Origin: Stictocephala bisonia
Taxonomy: Eukaryota; Arthropoda; Insecta; Hemiptera; Membracidae
Assembly: GCA_035578905.1 (NCBI GenBank)
Contig: JAQJVL010000152.1
Location: 868,001 to 932,000, forward strand
Direction: 5' to 3'
Length of the DNA stretch: 64,000 nt
Part shown: positions 34,500 through 47,249 of the stretch, in pieces
Layout: each line of letters opens with the position of its first letter
How positions within the stretch are numbered: position 1 is the stretch's first letter
Notes under the pieces: model-generated
Database searches by the model: none
The model's input: only the letters and a program-made list of their open reading frames with translations
Told to the model about the DNA's origin: nothing
Translations under genes and position numbers: made by a program

Positions 34500-35620
34500 A
34501 ATGCATTACGCCCAATTCAGAATATAATGGAAATGGATTTTCTGGTTTTTTGTTTTTTTTGTTTTTAATGATTCTAATATTTTTTTCTGTTTTATCCTGA
34601 GTGTATTAATCAAATATTTGTACGTTATGACCCAACACAATACCCCATACCGTAATCTCGAGTGTATTAGAAGATAATATAAGAAGTAAAATTTCCTTAA
34701 ATTAATATTTAATTTACTGTAAATTGTTAGTAATGTATTTGTTTTTTTTCCTTTTTTTCTATTATACATCATCTTCTAAATATACTCCTATATATTTAAT
34801 ATTATCTACTTTCTCTTTTGCTCTGCAGTTTCTGAAATGTTGATCATTACAATCGTATGAATGAAGTAATGATGGATAATCTAACTAAAAACTTTTAAAA
34901 TTAATTATTTTTGTGTTTGATACATTAAATATCATTTTATTAACATTACATTTCCCTCAATGTAAATAAATCTTGATCTATGTCACTGTATAGGCTCTGT
35001 TTAGTTCCATCAGAATAAAGAAAGGCAATATCGTCTGTAAAATCACTAATTTGACCTTTAAATGATTGATTTAGTAAATCATTAATACAAAAATAGGAAG
35101 AGGTTTGCTGAAAACTGTCCCCTGTGGAACTCCCGTTTTAATGGTGAGTGCGTGAACTCGGTTTTAAAATTGCTGTTACCGGTGATTTTTTGGGAAACGG
35201 AGTTAAAACACAATACAAATGCCTTCACCAACACGAAATATTGTCCGGAGAATAACGATTCAAAATTTAAAATTTTTGCGTTTTACCAATGAGATAACTT
35301 TCAAACCCACCTTTCTTAAATTTATTTATTTCCTTTTTATAGAATAATATGTTATGGTCAACAAAGTCAAATGCTTTTTTAATCTATGAAAAAGCAGATA
35401 TTTTCAAATTTTTGATAAAACAATTATATTCATTTTTTCCACGTAATTTAATAAGGCAACTTCCGTCGTTTTACATTTTGTAAAGCCAAACTATGCTTAA
35501 TTTTTAAAATTCATCTGATTCAGAAAACTAATTAATCTAGACCAAACATTTTGATATTGTTTTTTAAATAAAAAAAGAGACTAATAGGTCGAATATTGTC
35601 AATACTGTGAGAATTGTTTT
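34500..35620 (-). mobile_element. LINE relic (minus strand)
   Basis: Broken reverse transcriptase fragments read right to left: KKAFDFVDHNIL near 35370, GVPQGTVFSKPL near 35130, SDFTDDIAFLYSDGTKQSL near 35030 (the F-A-D-D box, here FTDD) and a C-terminal frame 34506-34772 with RLRYGVLCW and RIKQKKILES. Many stops. A small inverted-repeat insertion (35160-35255) interrupts it. A different LINE subtype from the two in MCCC2 (DLKKAFD rather than DLSKAFD). Confidence 0.7.
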
Positions 35621-35835
35621 TAAATTAATAAGATCGTGCTATTTTTTTTTTTTTTTATTTATTTACTTTTACTATCGAATTCAAGGATCACGACTAGAAA
35701 AAACTTAAATTAACACTCCCACGGCCTTCAAAGCTACCACGTTATTCTTCGGACAATATTTCGTGTTGGTGAAGGAATTTGTATAGTGTTTTGACTCCGC
35801 AATATCACCGGCTACAGCAATTTTCAAACTAAACA
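35160..35835. repeat. Inverted pair of about 90-bp segments
   Basis: 35165-35255 and 35738-35835 are inverted copies sharing CCTTCACCAACACGAAATAT and TGTCCG.AGAATAACG. One copy lies in the LINE relic and the other just outside, so these are probably two insertions of one short element. Confidence 0.75.
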
Positions 35836-36276
35836 TTTTTGACTCTCCAATTCGGGTATTCTGAAAATAACTAGGCCATTTGGGCCTAGTGAGACACGGA
35901 TAAACAACTCAATGTTTTATGATGTTTGCCTAAACGAATGTATGGGTCCTATTTTAAACCGACATATTCATCGTCAATCATAACTGGCTTTTACCAATAG
36001 TAATACATAATAGGCTAATAATAGAGCTAAACGTCGTATATTGGGACTGAAGCCATTCAATCTATTCAAACATTTTTCACATTTTAGTTTAATTAGTACT
36101 CTCTGGACAACAAACGTTTTTGGCCTACTTCCGAAACTAAATGAGAAGATAATCGGGCCTGGATCCGACTATTTGTACTATTTATACCAAAGGTTTGAAA
36201 TTTTATACAAGTAATTTACATGACATACAAATTCAAGATAGCGATAGTACATAATAGTTAAAAGCTATGCTTAATC

Positions 36277-37292
36277 ACCGCAAACGCCTTTCTCTGACAC
36301 TAGTGACTGTGTGTAGCGGTGCACCGATATTGCGCACTAACCCTTAATCACCGCAATCACCTTTCTCTGACGCTAGTGACTGTGTGTAGCGGTGCACCGA
36401 TATTGCGCACCAACCCTTAATCACCGCAATCGCCTTTCTCTGACGCTAGTGACTGTGTGTAGCGGTGCACCGATATTGCGCACCAACCCTTAATCACCGC
36501 AATCGCCTTTCTCTGACACTAGTGACTGTGTGTAGTGGTGCACCGATATTGCGCACCAACCCTTAATCACCGCAATCGCCTTTCTCTGACGCTAGTGACT
36601 GTGTGTAGCGGTGCACCGATATTGCGCACCAACCCTTAATCACCGCAATCGCCTTTCTCTGACGCTAGTGACTGTGTGTAGCGGTGTACCGATATTGCGC
36701 ACCAACCCTTAATCACCGCAATCACCTTTCTGTGACGCTAGTGACTGTGTGTAGCGGTGCACCGATATTGCGCACCAACCCTTAATCACCGCAATCGCCT
36801 TTCTCTGACACTAGTGACTGTGTGTAGTGGTGCACCGATATTGCGCACCAACCCTTAATCACCGCAATCGTCTTTATCTGACAGACACTAGTGACTGTGT
36901 GTAGTGGTGCACCGATATTGCGCACCAACCCTTAATCACCGCAATCGCCTTTCTCTGACACTAGTGACTGTGTGTAGCGGTGCACCGATATTGCGCACCA
37001 ACCCTTAATCACCGCAATCGCCTTTCTCTGACGCTAGTGACTGTGTGTAGCGGTGCACCGATATTGCGCACCAACCCTTAATCATCGCAATCGCCTTTCT
37101 CTGACACTAGTGACTGTGTGTAGCGGTGCACCGATATTGCGCACCAACCCTTAATCACCGCAATCGCCTTTCTCTGACACTAGTGACTGTGTGTAGCGGT
37201 GCACCGATATTGCGCACCAACCCTTAATCACCGCAATCACCTTTCTCTGACACTAGTGACTGTGTGTACCGGTGCACCGATATTGCGCACTG
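36277..37292. repeat. 73-bp satellite, about 14 units
   Basis: Period 73 bp. Units contain TTAATCACCGCAATCGCCTT, TCTCTGACGCTAGTGACTGT, GTGTAGCGGTGCACCGATAT and TGCGCACCAACCC. CGGTGCACCG is a perfect palindrome. The GGTGCACCGATA...GCGCACCAACC block recurs as a single copy at the tail of repeat family X (41950-41985, 56335-56370, reverse sense) and near 53960-54015. Confidence 0.95.
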
Positions 37293-38139
37293 GCTGATGT
37301 CTAGTTGCACCGGCGCTCAAATCTGGGTCTCTACAGGTAGAACGCTTAGCCTCCCCTAGACACGACACTTCCATCCCAGCATTTTCTTTAGCAATGGCTG
37401 AAAATTAAAAGAAAAAAAGTTCACTACAACGAAACAATGACATTCAGTGATGTATGATTGGTATACATGATGGTTGCCGATAACAAAGTAGAATTCACAC
37501 ACAGTTAATTGTGAACTCAATAGTTAATTCAATGTCTAAAACAAATATAGTTTTTTATAATTATTACTAAATCAAAAGTAGTAAAGCGAAGGATTACCAA
37601 ACCAAAGGACAGTCGTATGTAGTTCTTATAAGGGAGGTTTACAGCAGATTTTCATGTTCTCTGGTAAACACGTCGATAACTAAAATACTTATCACTTTAA
37701 TTGACTCTAATATATTAGACAAAGTTTAATACGTTAACAAATGTATTTAGCAAAAACATGATTTCTAAAAAAAAAAAAAAACTAGCGATAGTACTGAAGA
37801 GACAAATATAAAATGTTATTTCAAATAATGGATTTAATCAATAATAATAAAAGTAAATTTCAACAATATAAACCAATAGTTTTTTACAGTATCAAAATTA
37901 ATAGAATCTCATTAAAAATATTAAATTACATTTATTTTCCAAAACAGAACAATATTAATACTGTATTGAGACTAAAGAAAAAAGTAACTATCCTCTTTTC
38001 TTTAATAATGTGTACGATATGTCGTTATGTATGTTACTACATTAATGTATATGATAGGAAATAAACACATTTGTTACGCAAATAAACAATTTGTTTACAT
38101 CACTCCATTTAAACTGGCCCTGGCCCGGTGCAACTGGAC
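37293..38139. other. Spacer in the inverted structure
   Basis: AT-rich, no recognised gene. The 83-codon open frame at 37813-38064 is Asn/Lys/Ile-rich and shows no family likeness. Confidence 0.35.
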
Positions 38140-39785
38140 AATTCCCAGCGCACTTGACCCAGGCAGGTACCTGAGTCCTCAGCGTCCACCGTAATAGCTC
38201 TGGAATTTGTCACTTATGTCTTTCGTACGATCCACAGAGGTTCAATTTTAGAACATCAACGTCTTACCCCAACTTCAAACTCTTCCTTGGCTTGTTGCGG
38301 GATGACGAATAGAGCCCGTGTTCTGTTTTAGCCGTTTGTATTTTCACTCCTCTCTGCTTAAACTACAATAACGAGCATGAGTATGAGCTTGCTCAACACT
38401 TTCTGTCGAAAACAGAACAAATATTCGTCTGCACACTCTTAGATATAATAGTAAAGTACAATGTTTTGGATTAATGGATAAAATATTTTGATTTGTCTTT
38501 TAAAATTACTGTTTTGTATGGTTTATTTAAATATGATGACATTTTGTCATGGGTCAACAGATAATCCTTATTTAGTAAAATGTGGTATTGTGATTTTATA
38601 TCAGTGAATTATTTTGGTTTCGAACAAAATAATAAATAAATAAAGTTTGCTCTGCTTGATACATTTTTGACTTATAAATATTATTTTTTTTAGTAGGGAT
38701 AGGAAAAACATTGTGATGAGCAATAGGATTTTAGATCTTCCAATAAGATTTCTTTAAGCATTTGTAAAGCATTTTATGTTAGGCACGTCATTGGACTTGT
38801 GTTAACCCATGTTAATAATGATAAAATTTAATAATAACAATCATTTAACCTCAAGATTACTAATTTTTCAACCATGAATAGATAGTTAATTGAAATAAAT
38901 GTTATTAAAAGCCATGCTTGTACAATATACAAAAAGTCTGGAGACAACATTATATATTTTAAACCATTGCAGATAAAGCAATAACACTTTACACATGCAT
39001 ACCATTCTTAAATATCTACTTTTTGAAGCAAATATCAATTTTTTTCGTACTGGAGGTCCACACGAAGACAGAAAAAAAAATTAATTAGAACATAGGTTGA
39101 GATACATATCATGATAAAGGTTTCTATTGGTAGAACACAATTCCAAAAACCTGATCTCTAAAGTATCACAATAGCCAAAATTGCTATAATTTAAAGTTAG
39201 AAACTTGAGCTTGATAAACAATATTGATTAGTTTGTGTTTTTTGAACCTTTGTATTAACGCAATAACTTTTAGAACATCGATACTCTGCCTAAAAATTGT
39301 TTTTAAAACAAATGTCAGTAGTTTATTACACCAGGGCATCCTCCCATCCTGTCTCCGAGGAGTCAGAAAAATATTTTAAAGAGAAAAATAGATCAATTTG
39401 TGTATCAAATTAAAGATTTTTATAAGAAGAACATATTGCTACAACTCCGACAATAAAAGGTCCACTCTACATTAAATGGCAATAGTTGTACAAAATTAAG
39501 CTTTTTGGAAATTTCCCTAGACTCCTTCCTTTCTATGGGTTACCTTGAGGACCTATCCTGGATATACAGTAATTAAAGGTTTTCCAATTAGGGAGTGACC
39601 TTTAGTTATATCCACTTCTTTAGAACTATAACAGAATGTTTTTAAGGGTGAGCGACAATGGAGCGCCTGTCAAAAACATATCAAACTGTCAGCCAGGAAA
39701 TCGCCCAACTGCGAAAGTGGAACGCCTGACCTTGAGCCGCTCCCCTGTCTTATCCTCCAGGGTCCCAGTGTGACATGAGTTTGAC
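38140..39785 (-). mobile_element. Right arm and extension, repeat family X (minus sense)
   Basis: 38480-39785 is the inverted partner of 32481-33793. 38140-38460 carries an extra part of the family ('ggcttgttgcgggatgacga', 'agtcctcagcgtccacc') missing from the left arm but present in the copies at 41590-41900 and 55990-56280. Non-coding. Confidence 0.8.
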
Positions 39786-39902
39786 AAGGGTTCAAAAACT
39801 AAGGCTTCTTGATACGAATGATGAGATTGTGTTTAACTTGAGAGTAACCTAATTGTAGGTAAGATATATGTTTATTAAAATAAGCATGCATGTTATTTAC
39901 AT

Positions 39903-40841
39903 ATGATCCGAGTTCGATTCCCGGTTTGGTTCGCAAATTTTACTCTTCAAATTTTTATAATGTTGTACATTATTTAGTGTTAAATAGCATATTTTATTTA
40001 AGTTTATAACAATTTTATATTTTAGAGTAATAGTAAATAAGTATTAAGTAATTAAATTGTATGTTTCGTTTGTATTTCATAAATTTCAATATTTCCCTTG
40101 TTTTGGACTGTTATAGCTTATAGATTGAGTGTAAATAGTATTTTTGTTTGAGTTTAAATTTTTGTTATATTTTAGATTGTTATAAATATTAATAAGTGTT
40201 AAAAAAAGATTACTTTGTTAAATGAATTTTTTTCATATTTTTAGAATGTTGTTCATATTACTATTCATGTTACTATGTACCATATTTTTATTGAATTTCA
40301 TTTCATATTTTGAATTGATATAAATATAAAGTAGGTAAGTGTTAACACGCATTATTTTATTTAAATTTAAATATTCTTTCTTATTTGGAAAATAGGTACA
40401 TATTAATACATCGCACGTTATGTTTCAGTTTCATTGTGGTTTTTATACATATATGCTGTACACACAAACACAAAGTTTTGCTGTGTGGTAGCCTTTATGT
40501 AGTTCAGCAAATTTTGATACTTTCATTTATTTCATTCATTCCATTTCTTAAATTAATGTCTCCAGATCTTATATTTTAAAATTGACTGTTTTTTCTATGT
40601 TTGAAGTGACTACGTGCTTTTTCAGTAACTGTAGTGATACATTTCTTTAGTGGCTTATTTTTTATTTTCATTATATTTTAATTTTTGTATGTATATTTCT
40701 TACTGTGTAGCATAATGAGTGAAGTTGACTATTTACTCCAACCAATACAGATTCGTTATTTACAAGCCTATTTGTAGTTATTGACTTTTTTTTGTAACTT
40801 TTAATTTTCTTTGAAACAAGGTATTGGGTAAGAAAACTAAT

Positions 40842-40877
<36 letters not shown>
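39903..40877 (+). mobile_element. Possible long retroposon with pol III-like head and poly-A tail
   Basis: Begins directly beyond the inverted arm with a B-box-like GAGTTCGATTCCCGG (39908-39922). It continues as T-rich DNA with diverged internal repetition ('atattttagattgttataaa' and variants) and ends in about 33 A residues (40846-40877). An A box is not visible. This could be a composite. Confidence 0.3.
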
Positions 40878-40878
<1 letters not shown>

Positions 40879-41339
40879 ACTTCTTGGCCTGTATAAATTT
40901 GTAGAAACTAAGTTCATATTTCATAATTAACACTCTTGGGTTAAAGGGCAAGTCATGGATAGAGGAAGAGTGTCTACGTGTTCCTTTTAAATAAAAATAA
41001 ATAGTATAAAGTTTATAATTTTTCTCAAAAGAACACTATAAATACATAATTATCAAGTCGTTGGGAGTTGATGTAGTAAACGTGACGTGGTCCACCTCTA
41101 AAGACCAAGACAGTTAGTGTGCATGAACAAGAGTGGATGTCTTCTACCTGTACGGTTATAAACTTATTTTAAAACAATCATGGAATAGCTCAACCACTTA
41201 TTAATTAAAATTAAACATGATTAAGAATACTTATCACAGTGCATTAATAGTTTTGAATGGTCCTTTATTTCAAGGCCTATTTAGGCTACTTATTACCACA
41301 TTCCAAGAGTCACCTAAAATACAAAATATATAGAATAAC

Positions 41340-41990
41340 TGTGGTCATCACAATTTGTTTCCTATCCCTATTAAAACAATTTTATTTATTAGTTAAAAAT
41401 ATATTGAGCAAACCAAACTTTTTTTGTTTGAAACCAAAATAATTCACTAATATAAAATCGCTGTATCACATTTCACTCAATAAGGATTATCTGTTGAAGC
41501 ATGACAAAATGTCATCACAATTAAATAAACTATACACAATAATAATTTTTTTAAACTAACTAAAATACTTTTTCTACTAATCCCAAACATTGTACTTTAT
41601 AATTTTACCTAAGAGTGTGCAGACGAATATTTGTTCTGTTTTCAATATAAAGTATTGAGCAAGCTCATACTCATGCTCGTTATTGTAGAGTAAGCAGAGA
41701 GGGATGAAAATACATACGGCCCAAACAGAACACGGGCTCTATTCGTCATCCGGCAACAAGCCAAGGAAGAGTTTAAGTTGGGGTAAGACGTTGATGTTCT
41801 AAAATTAAACCTGTGTGAATCGTACGAAAGACATAAGTGACAAATTCCAGAGCTGTTAAGGTGGACGCTGAGGACTCAGGTACCTGCTTGGATTAAGTGC
41901 GCAGTAGCGGCGAGGAGGTTGGGGAACCCTTTTGGAGCTCAAAGGTTGGTGCACAGTATCGGTGCACCGACTTAAGAGACCCCGCGAGCT
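41340..41990 (+). mobile_element. Partial copy of repeat family X
   Basis: Matches the 3' part of the family: 'ctcaataaggattatctgtt', 'agtgtgcagacgaatatttg', 'cacgggctctattcgtcatc', then a tail with GTTGGGGAACCC and GGTGCACAGTATCGGTGCAC. The tail relates to the 73-bp satellite. Confidence 0.8.
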
Positions 41991-42046
41991 GAGCTAGATA
42001 TCAGGTAAGAAGAAGGTAGAGCGCCGAGGACAGGTAGTTTTAGGGA

Positions 42047-42380
42047 ATGCATGAAAATCGCGCCCTGTGTAAATCGCGCCCCATAAAAAATCTGGGTAAA
42101 TCGCGCCCTGTCTACCTGAACCTCTGAGTCACGGGCCGCGAGCGTCACTTGACAGCCGTTTCATAAGGGGAATGACCGGGAATGGCCCACCTCCCGGTTT
42201 ATCCCTGGTAGCTTTCTCTTTAGTCTTTTAACCTAACCTAACCTAACCTAACCTATGAATGGATAAAGTGCGAAGGGTTAATACTGTGCTAATTGACGTT
42301 GACGAGGGTTGACGTGACGACGCATGGGGCGCGATTTTCACAGGGCGCGATTTACAGAGGGCGCGATTTACAGGTTACCG
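42047..42380. repeat. Foldback element with insect telomere-motif core
   Basis: The left side carries AAATCGCGCCCTGTGTAAAT followed by CGCGCCCCAT. The right side carries the inverted form ATGGGGCGCGATTTTCACAG and two more GGGCGCGATTTAC units. Near the centre are five exact AACCT units (42230-42254), the insect telomeric repeat. No coding frame. Confidence 0.75.
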
Positions 42381-42539
42381 TTTTAGGTGCGAAGAGGAGC
42401 GCCTCCAGAAAGGAGTGGGGGGCGCTCCTCACTCGCACCTCTAGCGAAAATTATTTATGGCAACCCCTCAGCCAGGTTAGAGGCGCTCCTGTTTTTTAAA
42501 AAGCTCGATTTCAACCACTGTCATCAGACCTCATAGAGT

Positions 42540-43060
42540 CAGAGTTGTAGCATTATGTTCTCCTTGTAAAGGTCTTTAATTTGATGTACAAATTGATCTA
42601 TTCTCTCATTAAAATATTATTCTGACTATTTGGAGATTATCCGTCTGATAAGATGAAAGATTTTCTTTTAAAATAGGCCTAGATTTGTATGCACAATATC
42701 GAGGTTTTACATGTTATAGCTTTAATCTACAATGGTTCAACAAACTAAAAAGTTGTTTATCACGCTCAAGTTTGTAACTTTAAACAGCCGCCATTTTTGC
42801 GAGAGTGATCTCTTTTAGGTCTGGTTTGCGGTATTATATTCTACTAATAAGTACATTTATTATGATGTTCATCCGAACCTATGCTCTAATTTAAGATTTT
42901 CTCCTGACTACTTACGGATCGTTCCCAGTACGAGGCAGAAAATTTACATTTGCTTCAAAAAGTAGATTTTTAGGTAAAGTATGAATGTGTTATTGCTTTA
43001 TCTGCAATGGTTAAAAAAATATAATGCCGTCTCCAAACTTTTGGTAGGCCTACATCCGGT
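42540..43060 (+). mobile_element. Partial copy of repeat family X (5' part)
   Basis: Same sense as 32811-33340, sharing 'agagttgtagca', 'tttaatttgat', 'cacaaattgatctatt' and 'aagtagattttta'-type blocks with about one change in six. It ends at a TAGGCCTA octamer (43045-43052). Confidence 0.7.
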
Positions 43061-45084
43061 ATGTCCTATGATAGCTACTATACCATCTCATTAACAGAGC
43101 AAAAAGTAATAATACATAGTTGGCAGTAGATAGCTGGTTTAAACAAATCAATAACTTTGGAAATTGTGTAGCAATATACTCCATTCAAAATAATTATAAT
43201 AACTGGAACACAATATCAAATAAAATGTATAAGTTAGTATAAAATTAATGCATCCAACATAACTTGTAAACTAAATGAACATGTTTAGCAATAGTCTGTA
43301 GATACATTCAACGAAAATCAACTTGTAGGAATGCTACGAAAAACAAAACAGAAAGTTAAAATGTTGTGGTATAATGTATAATAATTTAAATAAGTAACTG
43401 ACTAACACGCGTACACTGTGTGTTGGCAGCAGTGGCAGCTATCACGTGACGTCACCGCCAGCTGGTAACTTGCGTTGTTTTTAAGGCCATCTTTTTTTAG
43501 TTGCAATGTTTATGTTCGGTGCAAACTTTTATGTTATGCGATACAGGTTATAGTTGGTACTCAGATTATTGTAACACGTTACAAGAAGAATTAATTAAAC
43601 AGGCGAAATAAGTCATAAGAAATTAATAGGCCTATAAAGACTACAAAGAGTGGATATGTAACAAGGAGATAGACAAAGAAATAAATCTTATAACGGAAAA
43701 AAATTTTGAAGCAAACTCAAAATTTCCACTACCCAAAAATTTCCATGTCTAAAAATTACTAAATTTTACAGTAAAAGAACCCTTATTAGCTCCACTTTCC
43801 AGGTAGCCAGTTTTCTCGATATTTCCGCTCCGGCTCTATTGCCACTCCGGCCTTATTTCCGCGCTTGCTCTATTGGCGCTCCACTGCAATCCCCTAAAAC
43901 ACAGAAATTAAGAATTCAGGTACCAAGTAGACATTTTAAATGTAATCAAGTTTAATAAATAAAACCGTTTTACATAAAACTGTCAATTATTTTCATTCCA
44001 AATTTGATTAAAAATTATTTTTTACATAATACCTTATCTCTTTATTATTTAAACTCATAACATTTCGCTTGACATCACATTTGAAGGTCTGTATAGTTCG
44101 CATCTAAATGGCTGGCCAATATTATAATTTTATTTGTAATTATATAATTAAATATTATTTAACATATTTTTCATATTCTATAGCTAAAATATGACGTAAT
44201 AATAATTATATTAGAGTTTTATATTTTAATAAATGTAACCCTATGGAAGTGTTATTTTAATAAGCTTTAAAAAATTATAGCCTACATCAAGAACTATTTT
44301 ATTTCAAAATATAATGGATAGATATAGGCTTGTATGAGAATGCACAACGAAGATTAACGTTGTTTCTTATGGGAGAACAATTTAAAGTTAGTGGCTTCAG
44401 CACAGCCCTAGACTACATTGGCACACTTGCACTTTTTTTACCAATAATTTATATTTGTAAATGCAGTAGTCCTATTAATAAAGGGTTTTAGATATTAAAA
44501 AGTCATATTACTAAAATATTTAAAAAAATTTTTTAAATTATTTTTTAAAATATTAAAATATATCCTTATAGGCCTACTTATGGAGCCTAATACGTAAAGC
44601 CGTTTTTTGTCAGCGCAACTCTCTTTCATTTCTTGATCAATTTTAACGGATGATGTGTCAAAAAATATGCATCTGTTCGGAATTGTACAATAGGGTATTA
44701 ATTCTTCAATATTTTAAACCTGAAGGATATGGGAAACTTTCAAAATACGTTTTTCGGCCATAAGAATAACAAGGAGGGATTTAAATAAATCTAAAAGTAA
44801 CAGGTGTTGGTAAGTAAACAATGGCGTTTGTAATATTGAAGAGGTTAGATCTTTCGTAATGTAGCTAATCCAGGGAAGGCTGTAAGCACGGTAACAAGAA
44901 ATAGTTTTATTGTTTTATTCACCTCCGATAGTAAGGCTCCGCTCTACACTGGACTTTAAGGTTTCCATGGAAATCTAATGCAGTTATTTTATTGATCTAA
45001 TCTTCCGATGTTAAACAAAAGCAAATGAAATCAACACGTTTGGGACAGACTAAGTAAATAATATCGTTGCATGTCTATACTAAT
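43061..45084. other. Intergenic, AT-rich
   Basis: No gene recognised. A GC-richer patch at 43410-43470 contains CACGTGACGTCACC. TAGGCCTA octamers lie at 43627 and 44569. Confidence 0.4.
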
Positions 45085-46449
45085 AAATAAATAACAAAGC
45101 AAGTAATGTGAGTGAGGTACTGTAAATAAATAGCAACGCAAATAATGTGAGTGAGGTACTGTAAATAAATAGCAACGCAATCAATGTGAGTGAGATACTG
45201 TAAATAAAAAACAACGCAAATAATGTGAGTGAGGTATTGTAAGTAAATAACAACGCAAGTAATGTGAGTGAGGTACTGTAAATAAATAGCAACGCAAGTA
45301 ATGTGAGTGAGGGACTGTAAATAAATAACAAAGCAACTAATGTGAGTGAGGTACTGTAAATAAATAACAAAGCAAATAATGTGGGTGAGGTACTGTAAAT
45401 AAATAACAACGCAAGTAATGTGAGTGAGGTACTGTAAATAAATAGCAACGCAATCAATGTGAGTGAGATACTGTAAATAAAAAACAACGCAAATAATGTG
45501 AGTGAGGTATTGTAAGTAAATAACAACGCAAGTAATGTGAGTGAGGTACTGTAAATAAATAGCAACGCAAGTAATGTGAGTGAGGTAGTAAATAAATAAC
45601 AAAGCCAGTAATGTGAGTGAGGTACTGTAAATAAATAGCAACGCAAGTAATGTGAGTGAGGTACTGTAAATAAATAACAACGCAAGTAATGTGAGTGAGG
45701 TAATGTAAATAAATAACAACGCAAGTAATGTGAGTGAGGTAATGTAAATAAATAACAACGCAAGTAATGTGAGTGAGGTACTGTAAGTAAATAACAACGC
45801 AAGTAATGTGAGTGAGGTACTGTAAATAAATAGCAACGCAAGTAATGTGAGTGAGGGGCTGTAAATAAATAAGAACGCAAGTAATGTGAGTGAGATACTG
45901 TAAATAAATAACAACGCAAGTAATGTGAGTGAGGTACTGTAAATAAATAACAACGCAAGTAATGTGAGTGAGGTACTGTAAATAAAATAAATAACAACGC
46001 AAGTAATGTGAGTGAGGTACTGTAAATAAATAACAACGCAAGTAATGTGAGTGAGGTACTGTAAATAAATAACAACGCAAGTAATGTGAGTGAGGTACTG
46101 TAAATAAATAACAATGCAAGTAATGTGAGTGAGGTACTGTAAATAAATAACAATGCAAGTAATGTGAGTGAGGTACTGTAAATAAATAACAATGCAAGTA
46201 ATGTGAGTGAGGTACTGTAAATAAATAACAATGCAAGTAATGTAAGTGAGGTACTGTAAATAAATAACAACGCAAGTAATGTGAGTGAGGTACTGTAAAT
46301 AAATAACAACGCAAGTAATGTGAGTGAGGTACTGTAAATAAATAACAACGCAAGTAATGTGAGTGAGGTACTGTAAATAAATAACAACGCAAGTAATGTG
46401 AGTGAGGTACTGTAAATAAATAACAACGCAAGTAATGTGAGTGAGGTAA
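45085..46449. repeat. 39-bp minisatellite, about 35 units
   Basis: Units contain AAATAAATAACAACGCAAGT and AATGTGAGTGAGGTACTGT. The 39-bp period is a multiple of three and the minus strand has no stop in any frame of the unit, so frames up to 458 codons arise (LFIYSTSLTLLAL repeats). The left third is a higher-order mixture with AATCAATGTGAG units. It ends about 2 kb upstream of the engrailed-class start codon. Confidence 0.97.
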
Positions 46450-47249
46450 ATAACAAGATTTATATGATGAAAATGATAGATAATAGCTATTGAATAATAA
46501 CAAGTATAAATATATAAAATAAATCTATAAAGTAAAAGTTAAACAATTATAGGCCTAACCTATGTGTACACTTCAATAACTACATAAATATAGGCCTACA
46601 ACAGAGAAAAACAGTCGAGAAAATTGCAAAGTAATAGACATTAAAAATAATAAGTAATAATAATAACAAGAGCACTTTGACATTTAAAGATAAGGAGCCT
46701 GAAGTAATTCTTGAAGAAATATATGTAGATAATCTAGTAACAAACATATAGTAACAACAATAATAAACAACAAAAGCTACATAGCTAATAATATCATCGT
46801 GTCAACGCTGCATATTGACCTCCGCAATAAAGTAAGTTTATTTTAGTTTTCTACTTGTATAATAACTTATGTTTATAAAGGATAAACATTCTATTATAGG
46901 TACCTATACTTTTTTTACTACATTAAAATAAAGCAGAAGTAATATTGACAGCACGATGGTAGGCGCACTAAGATAGTCAATAGAAATGCGTAAAATAAAT
47001 GGTGTAGCTTAACGACATTTTGCCCACCTAACACTTTTCGCCATGTTTTTAACCGTTAATGAATTGAAAAAATGCCTTTAAGGGGCGAAGTTAGGACTGT
47101 GTAGTGTTCTCTAACATGTAAGCTCAACGGATGGAATAATATGGTAGGCTTACTAGTTACATAGATAAGTTCACTGGACCACAATATTTGTGAGCCTCGT
47201 AATAAAAACAAAAATCCACTTTGTCTTTACTCCATGGGTGACTGTGTGA
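46450..47249. other. Flank between minisatellite and engrailed-class upstream region
   Basis: AT-rich, no gene recognised. Two TAGGCCTA octamers (46550, 46591). Confidence 0.4.

Noticed and set aside
37813..38064. 83-codon Asn/Lys/Ile-rich frame
   Set aside because: Low-complexity frame of AT-rich DNA inside a repeat structure.
45075..46503. Long minus-strand frames (292, 349 and 458 codons)
   Set aside because: All three frames of one 39-bp tandem unit are open; they are by-products of a period divisible by three with no stop in the unit.
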